NCBI RefSeq assembly: GCF_000189535.1
Contig: NC_015145.1
Coordinates: 2,604,001-2,668,000, forward strand
From: Pseudarthrobacter phenanthrenivorans Sphe3
GTDB taxonomy: Bacteria; Actinomycetota; Actinomycetes; Actinomycetales; Micrococcaceae
Reading direction: 5' to 3'
Length of the DNA stretch: 64,000 bases
The stretch's first letter is position 1. Each line of letters begins with the position of its first letter. Below the pieces are notes generated by a model that ran no database searches, was not told the origin of the DNA, and saw only the letters and a list, made by a program, of their open reading frames with translations. The translations under genes and the position numbers were made by a program. Below are positions 1 to 7,849 of this stretch, in pieces.

Positions 1-205
1 ACAGGGCGATGACAGGCTCGCCGGTCAGCGCGGACTCCATGATCTTTTCCTTGCGCACATAGTGCGAAAAGCGCTCCCGGTCCCCGGGTTCCACTTCCTG
101 GCGCAGTTCCTCGCGCTCAATGGTGGCTGTGGACGATCCAGCCCCGGAAAGCTCGCGCATCGGGTCGTTGTCGAGAGGGTCCGTCATGCTAGTCATGCGA
201 TCCAT
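1..205 (-). CDS. DUF3039 domain protein, N-terminal part (cut by window edge)
   Basis: The visible 68 codons read MDRMTSMTDPLDNDPMREL and continue into EPGDRERFSHYVRKEKI and ALTGEPVIAL, which is the pattern of the small actinobacterial DUF3039 family. In that family the next residues normally carry CGK and a CPxC zinc-ribbon-like motif, but those lie outside the window. Three in-frame ATG codons are possible at 205, 196 and 187. I chose 205 because an AGAAAGG ribosome site lies just upstream. The function of the family is unknown. The gene is followed at a distance by nagB on the same strand, but they need not be one operon. Confidence 0.75.
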   Translation of the reverse strand, partial: MDRMTSMTDPLDNDPMRELSGAGSSTATIEREELRQEVEPGDRERFSHYVRKEKIMESALTGEPVIAL

Positions 206-313
206 CTTAGCCTTTCTGCCGGCGTGACGTCCGACGGCGGCACGCCCGCGCCGGGGCCCGGAACCGGCCGCCGTCGTACTTTTCAACGTGCCGCGGACAC
301 GCCGCGGACGCTG

Positions 314-1096
314 CTACAGCCCCTGCCAGGGAGGCTTGTTGTCATAGGTGTGGCGGTAGAAATCCGCGAGTTTCAGCGCGGAGGCGGCCGCCTCGTCCAG
401 CAGGACGGTGGCGTGCGGATGGAACTGGAGGATCGACGCCGGGCAGAGGGCGGCGACGGGGCCTTCCACGAAGTCGCGGACAGCCTGCGCCTTCCGCGCG
501 CCGGTTGCCAGCAGCACCACGTGCCGGGCCTCCATGATGGTTCCCAGGCCCTGGGTCAGGACATGGTGCGGGACCTCGGCCAGGCCTTTGAAAAAGCGGG
601 CGTTGTCCCGGCGGGTCTGTTCGATGAGGCTCTTGATGCGGGTCCTGGACGCGAACGAGGAGCCGGGCTCATTGAAGGCGATATGGCCATCCGTTCCCAC
701 GCCGAGGATCTGCAGGTCGATCCCGCCCGCGGCGCTGATGGCAGCTTCGTAGGCCTGGCACGCGGCGGGGATGTCGGCAGCCGAACCGTCCGGGCCATGG
801 ACGTTCTCCGGCGCAATGTTCACCCGGTTCGTGAACTCCCGGCGGACCACCTCGCGGTAGGACTCGGGGTGCCCCGCGGGAAGACCCACGTATTCGTCCA
901 GCGCAAAGGCCGAAGCACGGCTGAAGTCCAGGCCGTCCCGTTCGTGGCGCGCGGCGAGTTCGTCGTAGACAGGCAGCGGCGACGAGCCCGTGGCAAGGCC
1001 CAGGACAGCGTCGGGCTTGCGCCGCAGGAGCCCTTCGATGGCGTCAGCGGCAAGCTGCGCGATCTTCCTGCTGCCGTTGAGGATGACAACTTCCAT
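314..1096 (-). CDS. nagB: Glucosamine-6-phosphate deaminase
   Basis: This 260-aa protein should convert glucosamine-6-phosphate to fructose-6-phosphate and ammonia in the cytosol, feeding amino sugars from peptidoglycan or chitin into glycolysis. Seen in the sequence: the phosphate-binding LATGSSP stretch (residues 34-40), LDEYVG (66-71) and the catalytic block GVGTDGHIAFNEPG (132-145), which holds the Asp, His and Glu of the family. The length is normal for NagB. The start at 1096 is preceded by GGAAGGAACAGC, a strong ribosome site. It lies 20 nt downstream of the ABC permease on the same strand, so it may be co-transcribed with the exporter; no nagA is present here. Confidence 0.93.
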   Translation of the reverse strand: MEVVILNGSRKIAQLAADAIEGLLRRKPDAVLGLATGSSPLPVYDELAARHERDGLDFSRASAFALDEYVGLPAGHPESYREVVRREFTNRVNIAPENVHGPDGSAADIPAACQAYEAAISAAGGIDLQILGVGTDGHIAFNEPGSSFASRTRIKSLIEQTRRDNARFFKGLAEVPHHVLTQGLGTIMEARHVVLLATGARKAQAVRDFVEGPVAALCPASILQFHPHATVLLDEAAASALKLADFYRHTYDNKPPWQGL

Positions 1097-1116
1097 GCTG
1101 TTCCTTCCAGAGCTGC

Positions 1117-2688
1117 TCAGCGGTTAACGGAGACCTGGGCCAGGAGTTCGGGTCCGCGGGCGTCCAGCCATTTTCCGCCGAGGCCGACGCCTGCCACAAA
1201 CAGGCCCAGGCCCAGCACGGTACCGGCGGCAAGGTTGAGCCAGCCGAAAAGGCTGTTCCCGGTCACGAGCTGTGCAACCAGGAGGGCAACCTCGGGAAGG
1301 ACCAGGACCACCAGGACCAGAAGCCCCCCGAACTGCACCGCCAGGGTTTGGCCCACGTTGCCCGGCGGCTTCTTGAACGGGCTGTCACCGGGGAGCGGGA
1401 CGGCCACCGTATACCGCGCTGAAACTACCGAGGACAGGCCCAGCCCCGTGAACAGGATGCCCAGGCTCAACCCCAGCTGGCCGGGCAGGCCGGCCCAGTC
1501 CCCCGTGAAAGAGGAATAGCCCACAGCGAACACCAGCACTACCGGAAGCGCGAAGGCCAGGCAGGCCAGGGCACGGCCCAGCCTGTCCGCCACGCCACGG
1601 ACGCCGGTGGCGAGGTGGAGGGCAAACGCGGTGTTGTCGTAGGACACGTCTGCGGAGATGGACCAGGCCAGGATGAACGCGGACAGCGGCGCCAGGAAGC
1701 CCAGGCTTGTGTAGTCGCCGGTTTGGCTGCCCTGGAACACCAGGACCACGGGAAGCAGCGGGATCACAACCAGGGAGCCTGAGTACCGCGGATCCCGGAA
1801 CCAGTACGTCAGTGACCTCGCCATCACCGCCCCCGCCGGAACGGCGGGAAGAACTCCCAGCAGGCCCAGCCTCCCGCCTTTCCGCTTTCCGCTGCCCGCG
1901 TAGGGAGGAGTGACCAGCGCCCGTTCCAGCAGGACCTTCCAGCTCCAGGCCAGGGCGGCGAGGGCTGCTACCGAAATGAGCAGCTTCAGTGCCGCCGCGC
2001 CCGGCCGGCCTGCAGCCATGTCACCGGCAAGGGACCAGGGGGCGCCCAGCGGAGTCCAGGACACCGTCCGGGCAAAGCCCGGCAGGAATTCGGTGGACGC
2101 ACTGATTCCCTGGCTTACCCCGGCGACGATCGGACCCATCAGGACCAGCGGCACCATGAAGGCGATGGCGCTGACATCCTTGAACCGCCGTGAAGACGCA
2201 AGGCTGGCTGTGGCCGTGGTGACCACTTTGGCGAGCACCACGCAGGTCAGCACACCGAGTACTGCCCCTGTGAAGGCGGCGAGCGCGGGAAGGATGCCCC
2301 GGGACCAGGTGACCACCGTGGACAGCGCCACCAGGGACGTGGCAACTCCGGGAATCCCGATCAGGCCGCCCAGCGCGAGTCCCGCCAGCAGCTGCTTCAT
2401 GGGGATCGCAAAGGTGGTGAAGCGGGCAGGGTCCAGGGTCATGTCCGTTGCTGATGCCACAACCGGGATGATCCCCCACCCCAGGACGGCCGATGACCCG
2501 CCGAGCACCACGGCTGTGTAGGCGAGATCGTGGGGGGCGTTCCGCAGGAGGACGAGGGCCACCACCAGGGTGGCCACCAGGCCCAGCGCATAGAGCCCGG
2601 CAAAGGCCATCCCCACCAGTTGCCAGGGGCTGCGCCGCAGCCCGTTGCGCAGCAGGGTCAGCTTGAGCCTTAGAAGGTGCGCAACCAT
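1117..2688 (-). CDS. ABC transporter permease (ABC-2 type exporter)
   Basis: This 523-aa protein is almost entirely hydrophobic, with about a dozen membrane segments and short loops. One larger basic loop (GSGKRKGGR) lies near residue 270. It follows the ATPase gene with a 19-nt overlap and is preceded inside that gene by an AAGGGCTGG ribosome site, so the two are translationally coupled and form one exporter. The general family is clear from context and topology, but no substrate can be inferred. Antibiotic or lipid efflux are both possible for this type. Confidence 0.8.
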   Translation of the reverse strand: MVAHLLRLKLTLLRNGLRRSPWQLVGMAFAGLYALGLVATLVVALVLLRNAPHDLAYTAVVLGGSSAVLGWGIIPVVASATDMTLDPARFTTFAIPMKQLLAGLALGGLIGIPGVATSLVALSTVVTWSRGILPALAAFTGAVLGVLTCVVLAKVVTTATASLASSRRFKDVSAIAFMVPLVLMGPIVAGVSQGISASTEFLPGFARTVSWTPLGAPWSLAGDMAAGRPGAAALKLLISVAALAALAWSWKVLLERALVTPPYAGSGKRKGGRLGLLGVLPAVPAGAVMARSLTYWFRDPRYSGSLVVIPLLPVVLVFQGSQTGDYTSLGFLAPLSAFILAWSISADVSYDNTAFALHLATGVRGVADRLGRALACLAFALPVVLVFAVGYSSFTGDWAGLPGQLGLSLGILFTGLGLSSVVSARYTVAVPLPGDSPFKKPPGNVGQTLAVQFGGLLVLVVLVLPEVALLVAQLVTGNSLFGWLNLAAGTVLGLGLFVAGVGLGGKWLDARGPELLAQVSVNR

Positions 2689-3437
2689 TCCAGCCCTTCC
2701 GTGTGGCTGTGGCCGCCCACCAGCTGGACGAACCTGTCCTCAAGTGTTGCGCCGGCACGCACTTCGTCTACTGTCCCGGCGGCCAGCAGCCGTCCACCGG
2801 CCACCACTGCCACGTGGTCGCACATCCGCTGCACGAGGTCCATCACATGGCTTGACACAATGACGGTGCCGCCGGAAGCAACGTAGCCGTCCAGGATGGA
2901 GCGGATGTTGGCCGCGGAGACCGGATCCACCGCTTCGAAGGGTTCGTCCAGGACCAGGAGCCGGGGGGCATGGATCAGGGCTGACGCCAGTGCGACCTTC
3001 TTGGTCATGCCGGCGGAGTAGTCCACCACCAAGGTCCCGGCGTCGTCCTGGAGGTCCATGGCGGCGAGGAGGTCCGCAACACGGGAAGCCACCACATCCC
3101 GCTCCATTCCGCGCAGCAGCCCGGCATAGGTGATCAGCTGCTCCCCGGTCAGCCGGTCAAACAGCCGCACGCCGTCCGGCAGGATTCCCATGAGCCGCTT
3201 GGCCTCCAGCGGCCGCTGCCACACGTCCACGCCGTGGACCGCCGCGGTTCCGAAATCCGGGCGAAGGAGCCCCGTGGCCATGGACAGCGTGGTGGTCTTG
3301 CCGGCGCCGTTGGGTCCCACAATGCCGTAGAAGGAACCTGCCGGGACGTCGAGGCTGATGCCGTCCACGGCGATCTTTCCGCCGAAGCGCTTGGCGAGGC
3401 CGCGGATGGACAGAGCCGGCAGGTGCGGAGCAGTCAT
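2670..3437 (-). CDS. ABC transporter ATP-binding protein
   Basis: This 255-aa nucleotide-binding subunit shows Walker A GPNGAGKTT (residues 41-49), a degenerate signature DYSAGMTKK (139-147) in place of the usual LSGGQ, Walker B LLVLDEP (160-166) and a switch histidine in VSSHVMD. It should energise the membrane protein encoded immediately downstream. The pair looks like a two-gene ABC-2 exporter. The protein is soluble and docks at the inner face of the membrane. The start is the first Met in the frame. Confidence 0.9.
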   Translation of the reverse strand: MTAPHLPALSIRGLAKRFGGKIAVDGISLDVPAGSFYGIVGPNGAGKTTTLSMATGLLRPDFGTAAVHGVDVWQRPLEAKRLMGILPDGVRLFDRLTGEQLITYAGLLRGMERDVVASRVADLLAAMDLQDDAGTLVVDYSAGMTKKVALASALIHAPRLLVLDEPFEAVDPVSAANIRSILDGYVASGGTVIVSSHVMDLVQRMCDHVAVVAGGRLLAAGTVDEVRAGATLEDRFVQLVGGHSHTEGLEWLRTF

Positions 3438-3453
3438 GAAGCCAGACTAGCCC

Positions 3454-3813
3454 TCACGTCCCCGCTGCGGGGTCCTCCCCAAGGAGTAGCGAAAAAGGCG
3501 TAGGGCGTCCCGCCGGTTCCGTTCCCCGCCTTGCCCTGCGGATCCGGATAGGCCCCCTCGCCGTGGCCGGATCCACTACCGAACCGCCTTGGGTGATCTC
3601 CACTTCACCGGCTGTCACGAGCCGCCGCGCCGCTTCCCGGGCAGGTCCCATGGCATCCCGCCAGTCTTCCCCGCCCACGGCGCGGGCCGCTTCCGATGGG
3701 CAGATGGTAGACGTTGCCGCCCTGGCGGCCAGAAGTTCCAGGATGCTCTCCTCCAGCCGCCTGCCGAGGCTGTCATCAGGACCGGCTGCCCCGCTGCGTG
3801 CTCCGCTCACCAT
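3454..3813 (-). CDS. DUF3253 domain protein
   Basis: The 119-aa product contains the conserved block with LEESILELLAARA, TICPSEAARAVGGEDWRD and VVDPATARGPIRIRR, which matches small DUF3253 proteins found in many bacteria. It looks like a winged-helix-sized protein with a basic C-terminus, but its function is not established. I chose the ATG at 3813 because a longer reading would run back into the OYE gene ending at 3827. The 13-nt gap suggests co-transcription with the OYE gene. The ribosome site is weak, so the start is uncertain. Confidence 0.75.
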   Translation of the reverse strand: MVSGARSGAAGPDDSLGRRLEESILELLAARAATSTICPSEAARAVGGEDWRDAMGPAREAARRLVTAGEVEITQGGSVVDPATARGPIRIRRARRGTEPAGRPTPFSLLLGEDPAAGT

Positions 3814-3826
3814 CGTGGAACCCGCA

Positions 3827-4924
3827 TCAGAAGGAGCGGCGGGGCACGGCCCGTTCGTACTGCGGTGGCCAGGCCATGTCATGCCCCAGTTCGAAGGCCG
3901 CCCGCAGCCACCAGTGGGGGTCCCGGAGCGCCGCCCGGGCAATGAGGACGCCGTCCGCCTGGCCTGTGGCGATGGCATGCTCGGCCTGCCCCGCCGATGT
4001 CAGCAGGCCCACCGTCCCTGTGGCCACGCCTGCTTCCTTCCGGATGGCGGCAGAAAATCCGGTCTGGTAGCCGGGGCCGGCTTTGATCTGCTGGTGGGCC
4101 ACTGCCCCGCCGCTGGAAACATCAACCAGGTCCACACCATGCTCGGCTGCCTCCCGCGCCAGGCGCACCGAGGCCGGCAGGTCCACTCCGCCTGCAGCCC
4201 AGTCGCTGGCCGAGATCCGCAGGAGCAACGGCATGGAGTCCGGAATGACCGCGCGCACGGCGTCCACCACCGCAAGCATGAGACGGTTCCGCCCGGCTTC
4301 CGTACCGCCCCAGGAATCGGACCTTGTGTTGATCAGCGGGCTTTGGAACTGGTGCAGCAGGTACCCGTGGGCCCCGTGGATTTCAATGGTGTCGAAACCT
4401 GCGTCCACAGCGCGCACGGCGGCCGCAGCGAAATCGCGTATGACCCCTTCGATGTCCTCCCCGCTCATTGCGGCAGGTTCTGCGTAGCCGTCAAACGCCA
4501 ACGGCGACGGCCCCACCGTGGCCCAGCCGCCGTCGGACTCCGGAACGCTGCCGTGCCGGCCGGAAAAGGGCCACCAGGTGGAAGCCTTCCTGCCGGCGTG
4601 GGCCAGCTGCACGCCGATCTTTGCCTCCGCAGACCCATGGCGGTGGACGAATGAGGTGATGCGCTCCCACGCCGCGGCCTGCTCGGAGGTGTATATCCCG
4701 GCGTCGCGGGGGCTGATCCTGCCATCCGCCGTGACTGCGGCGGCTTCGGTGAGGATCAGCGCGGCGCCGCCCGCCGCAAAGGATCCCAGGTGCATCAGGT
4801 GCCAGTCGTTCGGCACCCCGGGAGCGTCGTCGGGATCGCAACTGTATTGGCACATAGGCGAAACCCAGCCCCGGTGCTGCAGTTCCAGGGAACGTAGCTT
4901 CAGGGGCTGGAACAACGCAGGCAC
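3827..4924 (-). CDS. Old Yellow Enzyme family NADH:flavin oxidoreductase (YqjM type)
   Basis: This 365-aa TIM-barrel FMN enzyme should reduce activated C=C bonds of enals, enones or nitro compounds with NAD(P)H. Diagnostic for the YqjM/thermophilic-like branch are SPMCQYS (Cys25, equivalent to the FMN-tuning Cys26 of YqjM), QLAHAGRKA (107-115), and the substrate-binding His pair in IHGAHGYL. The start codon is GTG, and the upstream thioredoxin-like gene ends in TAG sharing one base with it (TAGTG), so translation is coupled. A role in oxidative or electrophile defence fits the coupling to a chaperone-like thioredoxin protein, but that is inference. Confidence 0.9.
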   Translation of the reverse strand: MPALFQPLKLRSLELQHRGWVSPMCQYSCDPDDAPGVPNDWHLMHLGSFAAGGAALILTEAAAVTADGRISPRDAGIYTSEQAAAWERITSFVHRHGSAEAKIGVQLAHAGRKASTWWPFSGRHGSVPESDGGWATVGPSPLAFDGYAEPAAMSGEDIEGVIRDFAAAAVRAVDAGFDTIEIHGAHGYLLHQFQSPLINTRSDSWGGTEAGRNRLMLAVVDAVRAVIPDSMPLLLRISASDWAAGGVDLPASVRLAREAAEHGVDLVDVSSGGAVAHQQIKAGPGYQTGFSAAIRKEAGVATGTVGLLTSAGQAEHAIATGQADGVLIARAALRDPHWWLRAAFELGHDMAWPPQYERAVPRRSF

Positions 4925-5892
4925 TAGAAGAGCACCCTCGCCAGCGCCTGGCGGGCTTTGGCGACGCGCTCGTCGGAGGCGCCCACCACGTCGAACAGCT
5001 CCAGCAGCCGGACGCGGGCCGTTTCCCGCTCCGGGCCGAAGTTCCGGCCGATGAAGGAAACCAGCCGGTTCAACCCGTCTTCCACGTGCCCGCCGGCCAC
5101 GTCCAGGTCCGCAACGAGGAGCTGGGCCTCAAGGTTGTCCGGTTCATTGGCCGCGAGGGCCCGCATCGCTTCGCTGTCCTGGGCCGAAAGCGGCTGCAGC
5201 CTCGCCATCAATTCCACCTGGGCCAGCCCGGCCTTGGCTTCGTGGTCCGAAGGCATCTCGTTCAGTGCCTGGCGGTAGGCATCGGCAGCCGCCTGGTAAT
5301 CGCCGGCTTCGATGGCGCCGAAAGCGGCCTGGTGGAGCGGCGGCAGGGGTGCCGGAGCATCATCGTCAGGGGCGCCGGCACCCAGGCTGCCCGTCACGCC
5401 GTTGGCAGCGGCAACCTTCAACAGTTCGTCGAAGAGGCTCCGCACCTGCTGCTCGTCCGCGCCGCCCTGGAACAGTGGCACCGGCTGGCCCTTGAGGACG
5501 GCGACGGCAGTGGGAACGGCCTGCACCTGGAAGGCCTGGGCAAGCTGCGGAAACGCGTCGATATCCGCGGCGCCAAGGACCAGCCGTCCGCCGTAGCTTT
5601 CCACCACCCGTCCCAGGACGTCCAGCATGGTTGCCGACTCCGGGGAATAGGACGCCCAGAGGGCGAACACCACCGGAACCTGCGCCGAAAGCTCCACCAG
5701 CTGCTGGAAGTTGCCCTCCGTGACGTTGACCTTCAGTTCCGGGGCACCGGTACGCTGCGGCGCTCCCTCCGCTGGCGTACCGGCCCCCGAAGGGGCGGGC
5801 CGCTGCTTGAGCGAAGAGAGGTCGACGGCGCCGCGCAGGTTAAGCGGATTGGCAGCGGCCGGAGGGACTGGGCGGGAAGCTGGCGAACTCAT
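4924..5892 (-). CDS. Thioredoxin-fold/TPR protein, YbbN (CnoX)-like co-chaperone, lacking both active cysteines
   Basis: The 322-aa protein has a disordered Pro/Ala-rich N-terminus (about 1-55), a thioredoxin fold (about 55-165) and TPR-like helices in the C-terminal half. The active-site position reads WASYSPES instead of WCxxC, so both redox cysteines are missing. The cis-proline motif VPTAV remains. YbbN/CnoX proteins act as holdases linked to chaperonins, and many have lost one or both cysteines, so a structural rather than redox role is likely. I chose ATG 5892 over the upstream in-frame codon at 5910 because GTGGAAAGC precedes it. It overlaps the OYE gene by one base. Confidence 0.82.
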   Translation of the reverse strand: MSSPASRPVPPAAANPLNLRGAVDLSSLKQRPAPSGAGTPAEGAPQRTGAPELKVNVTEGNFQQLVELSAQVPVVFALWASYSPESATMLDVLGRVVESYGGRLVLGAADIDAFPQLAQAFQVQAVPTAVAVLKGQPVPLFQGGADEQQVRSLFDELLKVAAANGVTGSLGAGAPDDDAPAPLPPLHQAAFGAIEAGDYQAAADAYRQALNEMPSDHEAKAGLAQVELMARLQPLSAQDSEAMRALAANEPDNLEAQLLVADLDVAGGHVEDGLNRLVSFIGRNFGPERETARVRLLELFDVVGASDERVAKARQALARVLF

Positions 5893-5945
5893 GCTTTCCA
5901 CTCTAGCCACTCCGGCCGCTGCCGGGGGTAATGCGTTGTGCCGGC

Positions 5946-7658
5946 CTACTTGAAGCTGGCACCCACGAGGCCGCGGGTGGCTGCGACCAGCCGCATCGGA
6001 TCCGTGGATCCTGCCGGCGGAACGTACACAGCCATGGACTCAGCGAAGCTCAGGACCATGCCGGTGGTGGTTTCCTTGCCGCCGGCCAAGGCCGCAGCGT
6101 CATCACCGATGGTGAGCTTGTCACCGGCAGCCTTGGGGGTCCCTTCGAACCCGAAGTTGATCCGGCCCAGGACCAGGGCGCCGCCATCTGCGGTGCGGAA
6201 CACCACGGTGCTTTCCGGAACCACTTTGTGGGTGAAGGAGAAGTTGCCGTTCTCGCCGGCCTTGACTACCTCTGCCTGGTAGGACAGGGTGTCGGCGATG
6301 TAGGGCGAGGACTCGCCTTCCACCAGTTTGTCCTTGTAGGCGGATTCGGGGCTGGTGAGGCGGTCGGCCAGTCCGGCCATTGCTTCCTCGCCGCTGTACA
6401 GCAGCCCGGTCTTGTCGCCGGCCGCCAGCGTTTCGGTGCCGTCCCGGCTGATGCTGGGGAACGTGGTGCCGGGCTGGAGCGGGTTGGTTTCCACCAGCTT
6501 GTAGTTCTCGCGCGGTGAGGCCTGGACCAGCGTGAGCAGCTGCGGGACCACGTTGCCATCACCCTGGGTCACGGCCATGACGGAACGCGGCCACTCACGG
6601 TCGCTGGTCACAACGGTGGTGAGGAGCTTGGTGGAGCGGACCGGCATGCGGGCCTCGTAGGAACCCACCTGGGAGCGGATCTTGTAGTTCTGGGTCCGGA
6701 CTTCCAGTTCAGTACCGCCGACGCGGGCTGCAAGCTGCCCGGCATCCTTTGCCGCATCGCCGGCGTCAACGGCGCTGGAGACCTGTTCAAGGATCCGGCG
6801 GAACTGGGCATCGAGCAGGACGGGAGCAGCGGACTGCTCACGGGCAGCAGGCGAGGCCGCGGCCGACGGGTCCGAGGAGGATTCGGGGGCGGGTGAGGTG
6901 GCATTTGCGGCAACGCCTGTTCCTGCAACCACGGCAGCAGCAACCACTCCGGCGGCAGCCATGGTCACGCGGGAGGACGAGCGTGCTTCGCTCTTGGCGC
7001 GGGCGCGCTGGGCAAACCCGCTGCCCTGGCCGCCGCCTTCGCCGTTGCGCTTGCGTGCGGACAGCAGTGCCAGGGCAATGCCGCCAAGAATCAGCAGGGA
7101 GCCGAGGATCATCAGCGGGACGGCCCACGGGGTGGAGGTGTCGTTGGGGAACGTCATGGAGATGGAGGCCGGGGCAGGCTGCGTACCGTCGGAGGCCAGC
7201 AGGAGGGTCCACTCGCCGTCGGCCGGCGGGCTCCATGAGTACTCGAGTTCGCCGCTGGCGTTCTCGGTGGAAACCCAGAGGTCCGAGCCGGCAGGGTTGG
7301 GCGCGGCGGCTTCCCCGTCGGCGTGCTCCACCTGGAGGGACTTTTCGTCCTCGGAAACACCGGTGATGGTGTTGTGGGCTGCCTGGCCAACCCATGCGTC
7401 CACGTCATCGGGCCGGCCCGCTGCCAGCATGAAGTTTCCGTCGCCCTCGATGTTGATCTTGACCGTTCCGCCGTGAAGGGTGCGCAGGCTCTGGTCGATT
7501 ACGGTCAGCGGCGCCGCGGCGGCATCCGCCGGCGCGGAGGCCGTGAAGGTCTCTGAGGGGGCCCAGATGGTTCTCTGGCCGATACCGGCCAAAAGTGTCA
7601 GGAGGCCGAGCAGCACGAGTGCGACTGCAGTCTTTAAACGCAAGGGAACACCTATCAT
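5946..7658 (-). CDS. Unrecognised large envelope protein with three membrane segments
   Basis: The product (570 aa from ATG 7658) begins with a signal anchor (about 3-25), then an outer domain of about 160 residues with an APxxIDQSL-like start and a WSPPADGEWTLLL beta-rich stretch. A second membrane helix follows (about 178-198), then a very basic cytosolic linker (SARKRNGEGGG to ARSSSR), a third membrane helix, a Ser/Pro/Ala-rich hinge and a 300-residue extracytosolic C-terminal domain. I do not recognise a catalytic motif. The start is uncertain: TTG 7643 has a better-spaced AGGTG ribosome site, and TTG 7721 extends the frame through the GTAACC repeat described separately. A role in the cell envelope is inferred from topology only. 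Confidence 0.7.
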   Translation of the reverse strand: MIGVPLRLKTAVALVLLGLLTLLAGIGQRTIWAPSETFTASAPADAAAAPLTVIDQSLRTLHGGTVKINIEGDGNFMLAAGRPDDVDAWVGQAAHNTITGVSEDEKSLQVEHADGEAAAPNPAGSDLWVSTENASGELEYSWSPPADGEWTLLLASDGTQPAPASISMTFPNDTSTPWAVPLMILGSLLILGGIALALLSARKRNGEGGGQGSGFAQRARAKSEARSSSRVTMAAAGVVAAAVVAGTGVAANATSPAPESSSDPSAAASPAAREQSAAPVLLDAQFRRILEQVSSAVDAGDAAKDAGQLAARVGGTELEVRTQNYKIRSQVGSYEARMPVRSTKLLTTVVTSDREWPRSVMAVTQGDGNVVPQLLTLVQASPRENYKLVETNPLQPGTTFPSISRDGTETLAAGDKTGLLYSGEEAMAGLADRLTSPESAYKDKLVEGESSPYIADTLSYQAEVVKAGENGNFSFTHKVVPESTVVFRTADGGALVLGRINFGFEGTPKAAGDKLTIGDDAAALAGGKETTTGMVLSFAESMAVYVPPAGSTDPMRLVAATRGLVGASFK

Positions 7659-7680
7659 CAGCGGGGGTTTACCTTCAATA

Positions 7681-7697
7681 GTAACCGTTTTGTTACC
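7681..7697. promoter_or_regulatory. Candidate operator: GTAACC-N5-GTTACC repeat upstream of the envelope gene
   Basis: GTAACC (7681-7686) and GTTACC (7692-7697) are separated by GTTTT. Read as a direct repeat it has one mismatch; read as an inverted repeat, GTAAC and GTTAC are perfect arms. Sites of the actinobacterial response regulator MtrA, which controls cell-wall genes, are direct repeats of GTNAC-type hexamers, so this fits an envelope gene. The assignment to MtrA is inference from memory of the motif. Confidence 0.4.
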
Positions 7698-7849
7698 ACC
7701 ACCCGGGACCGGGGCTTTCAACCGGAGCAGCGGCAGGGCGCAGGCACGGACTTTCGGCAGCTGTTGACAAGGCTGCTGATAGTGTTTGCGATGATCATCA
7801 CATCGGCCCGCACCAGCGGTGCCACGTACGGAACAGGCCCCAAAAACCA

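Noticed and set aside
232..276. CGACGGCGG/CCGCCGTCG inverted repeat after nagB as a terminator
   Set aside because: The 27-nt loop is large and no T-run follows on the nagB strand. In such GC-rich sequence this can arise by chance.
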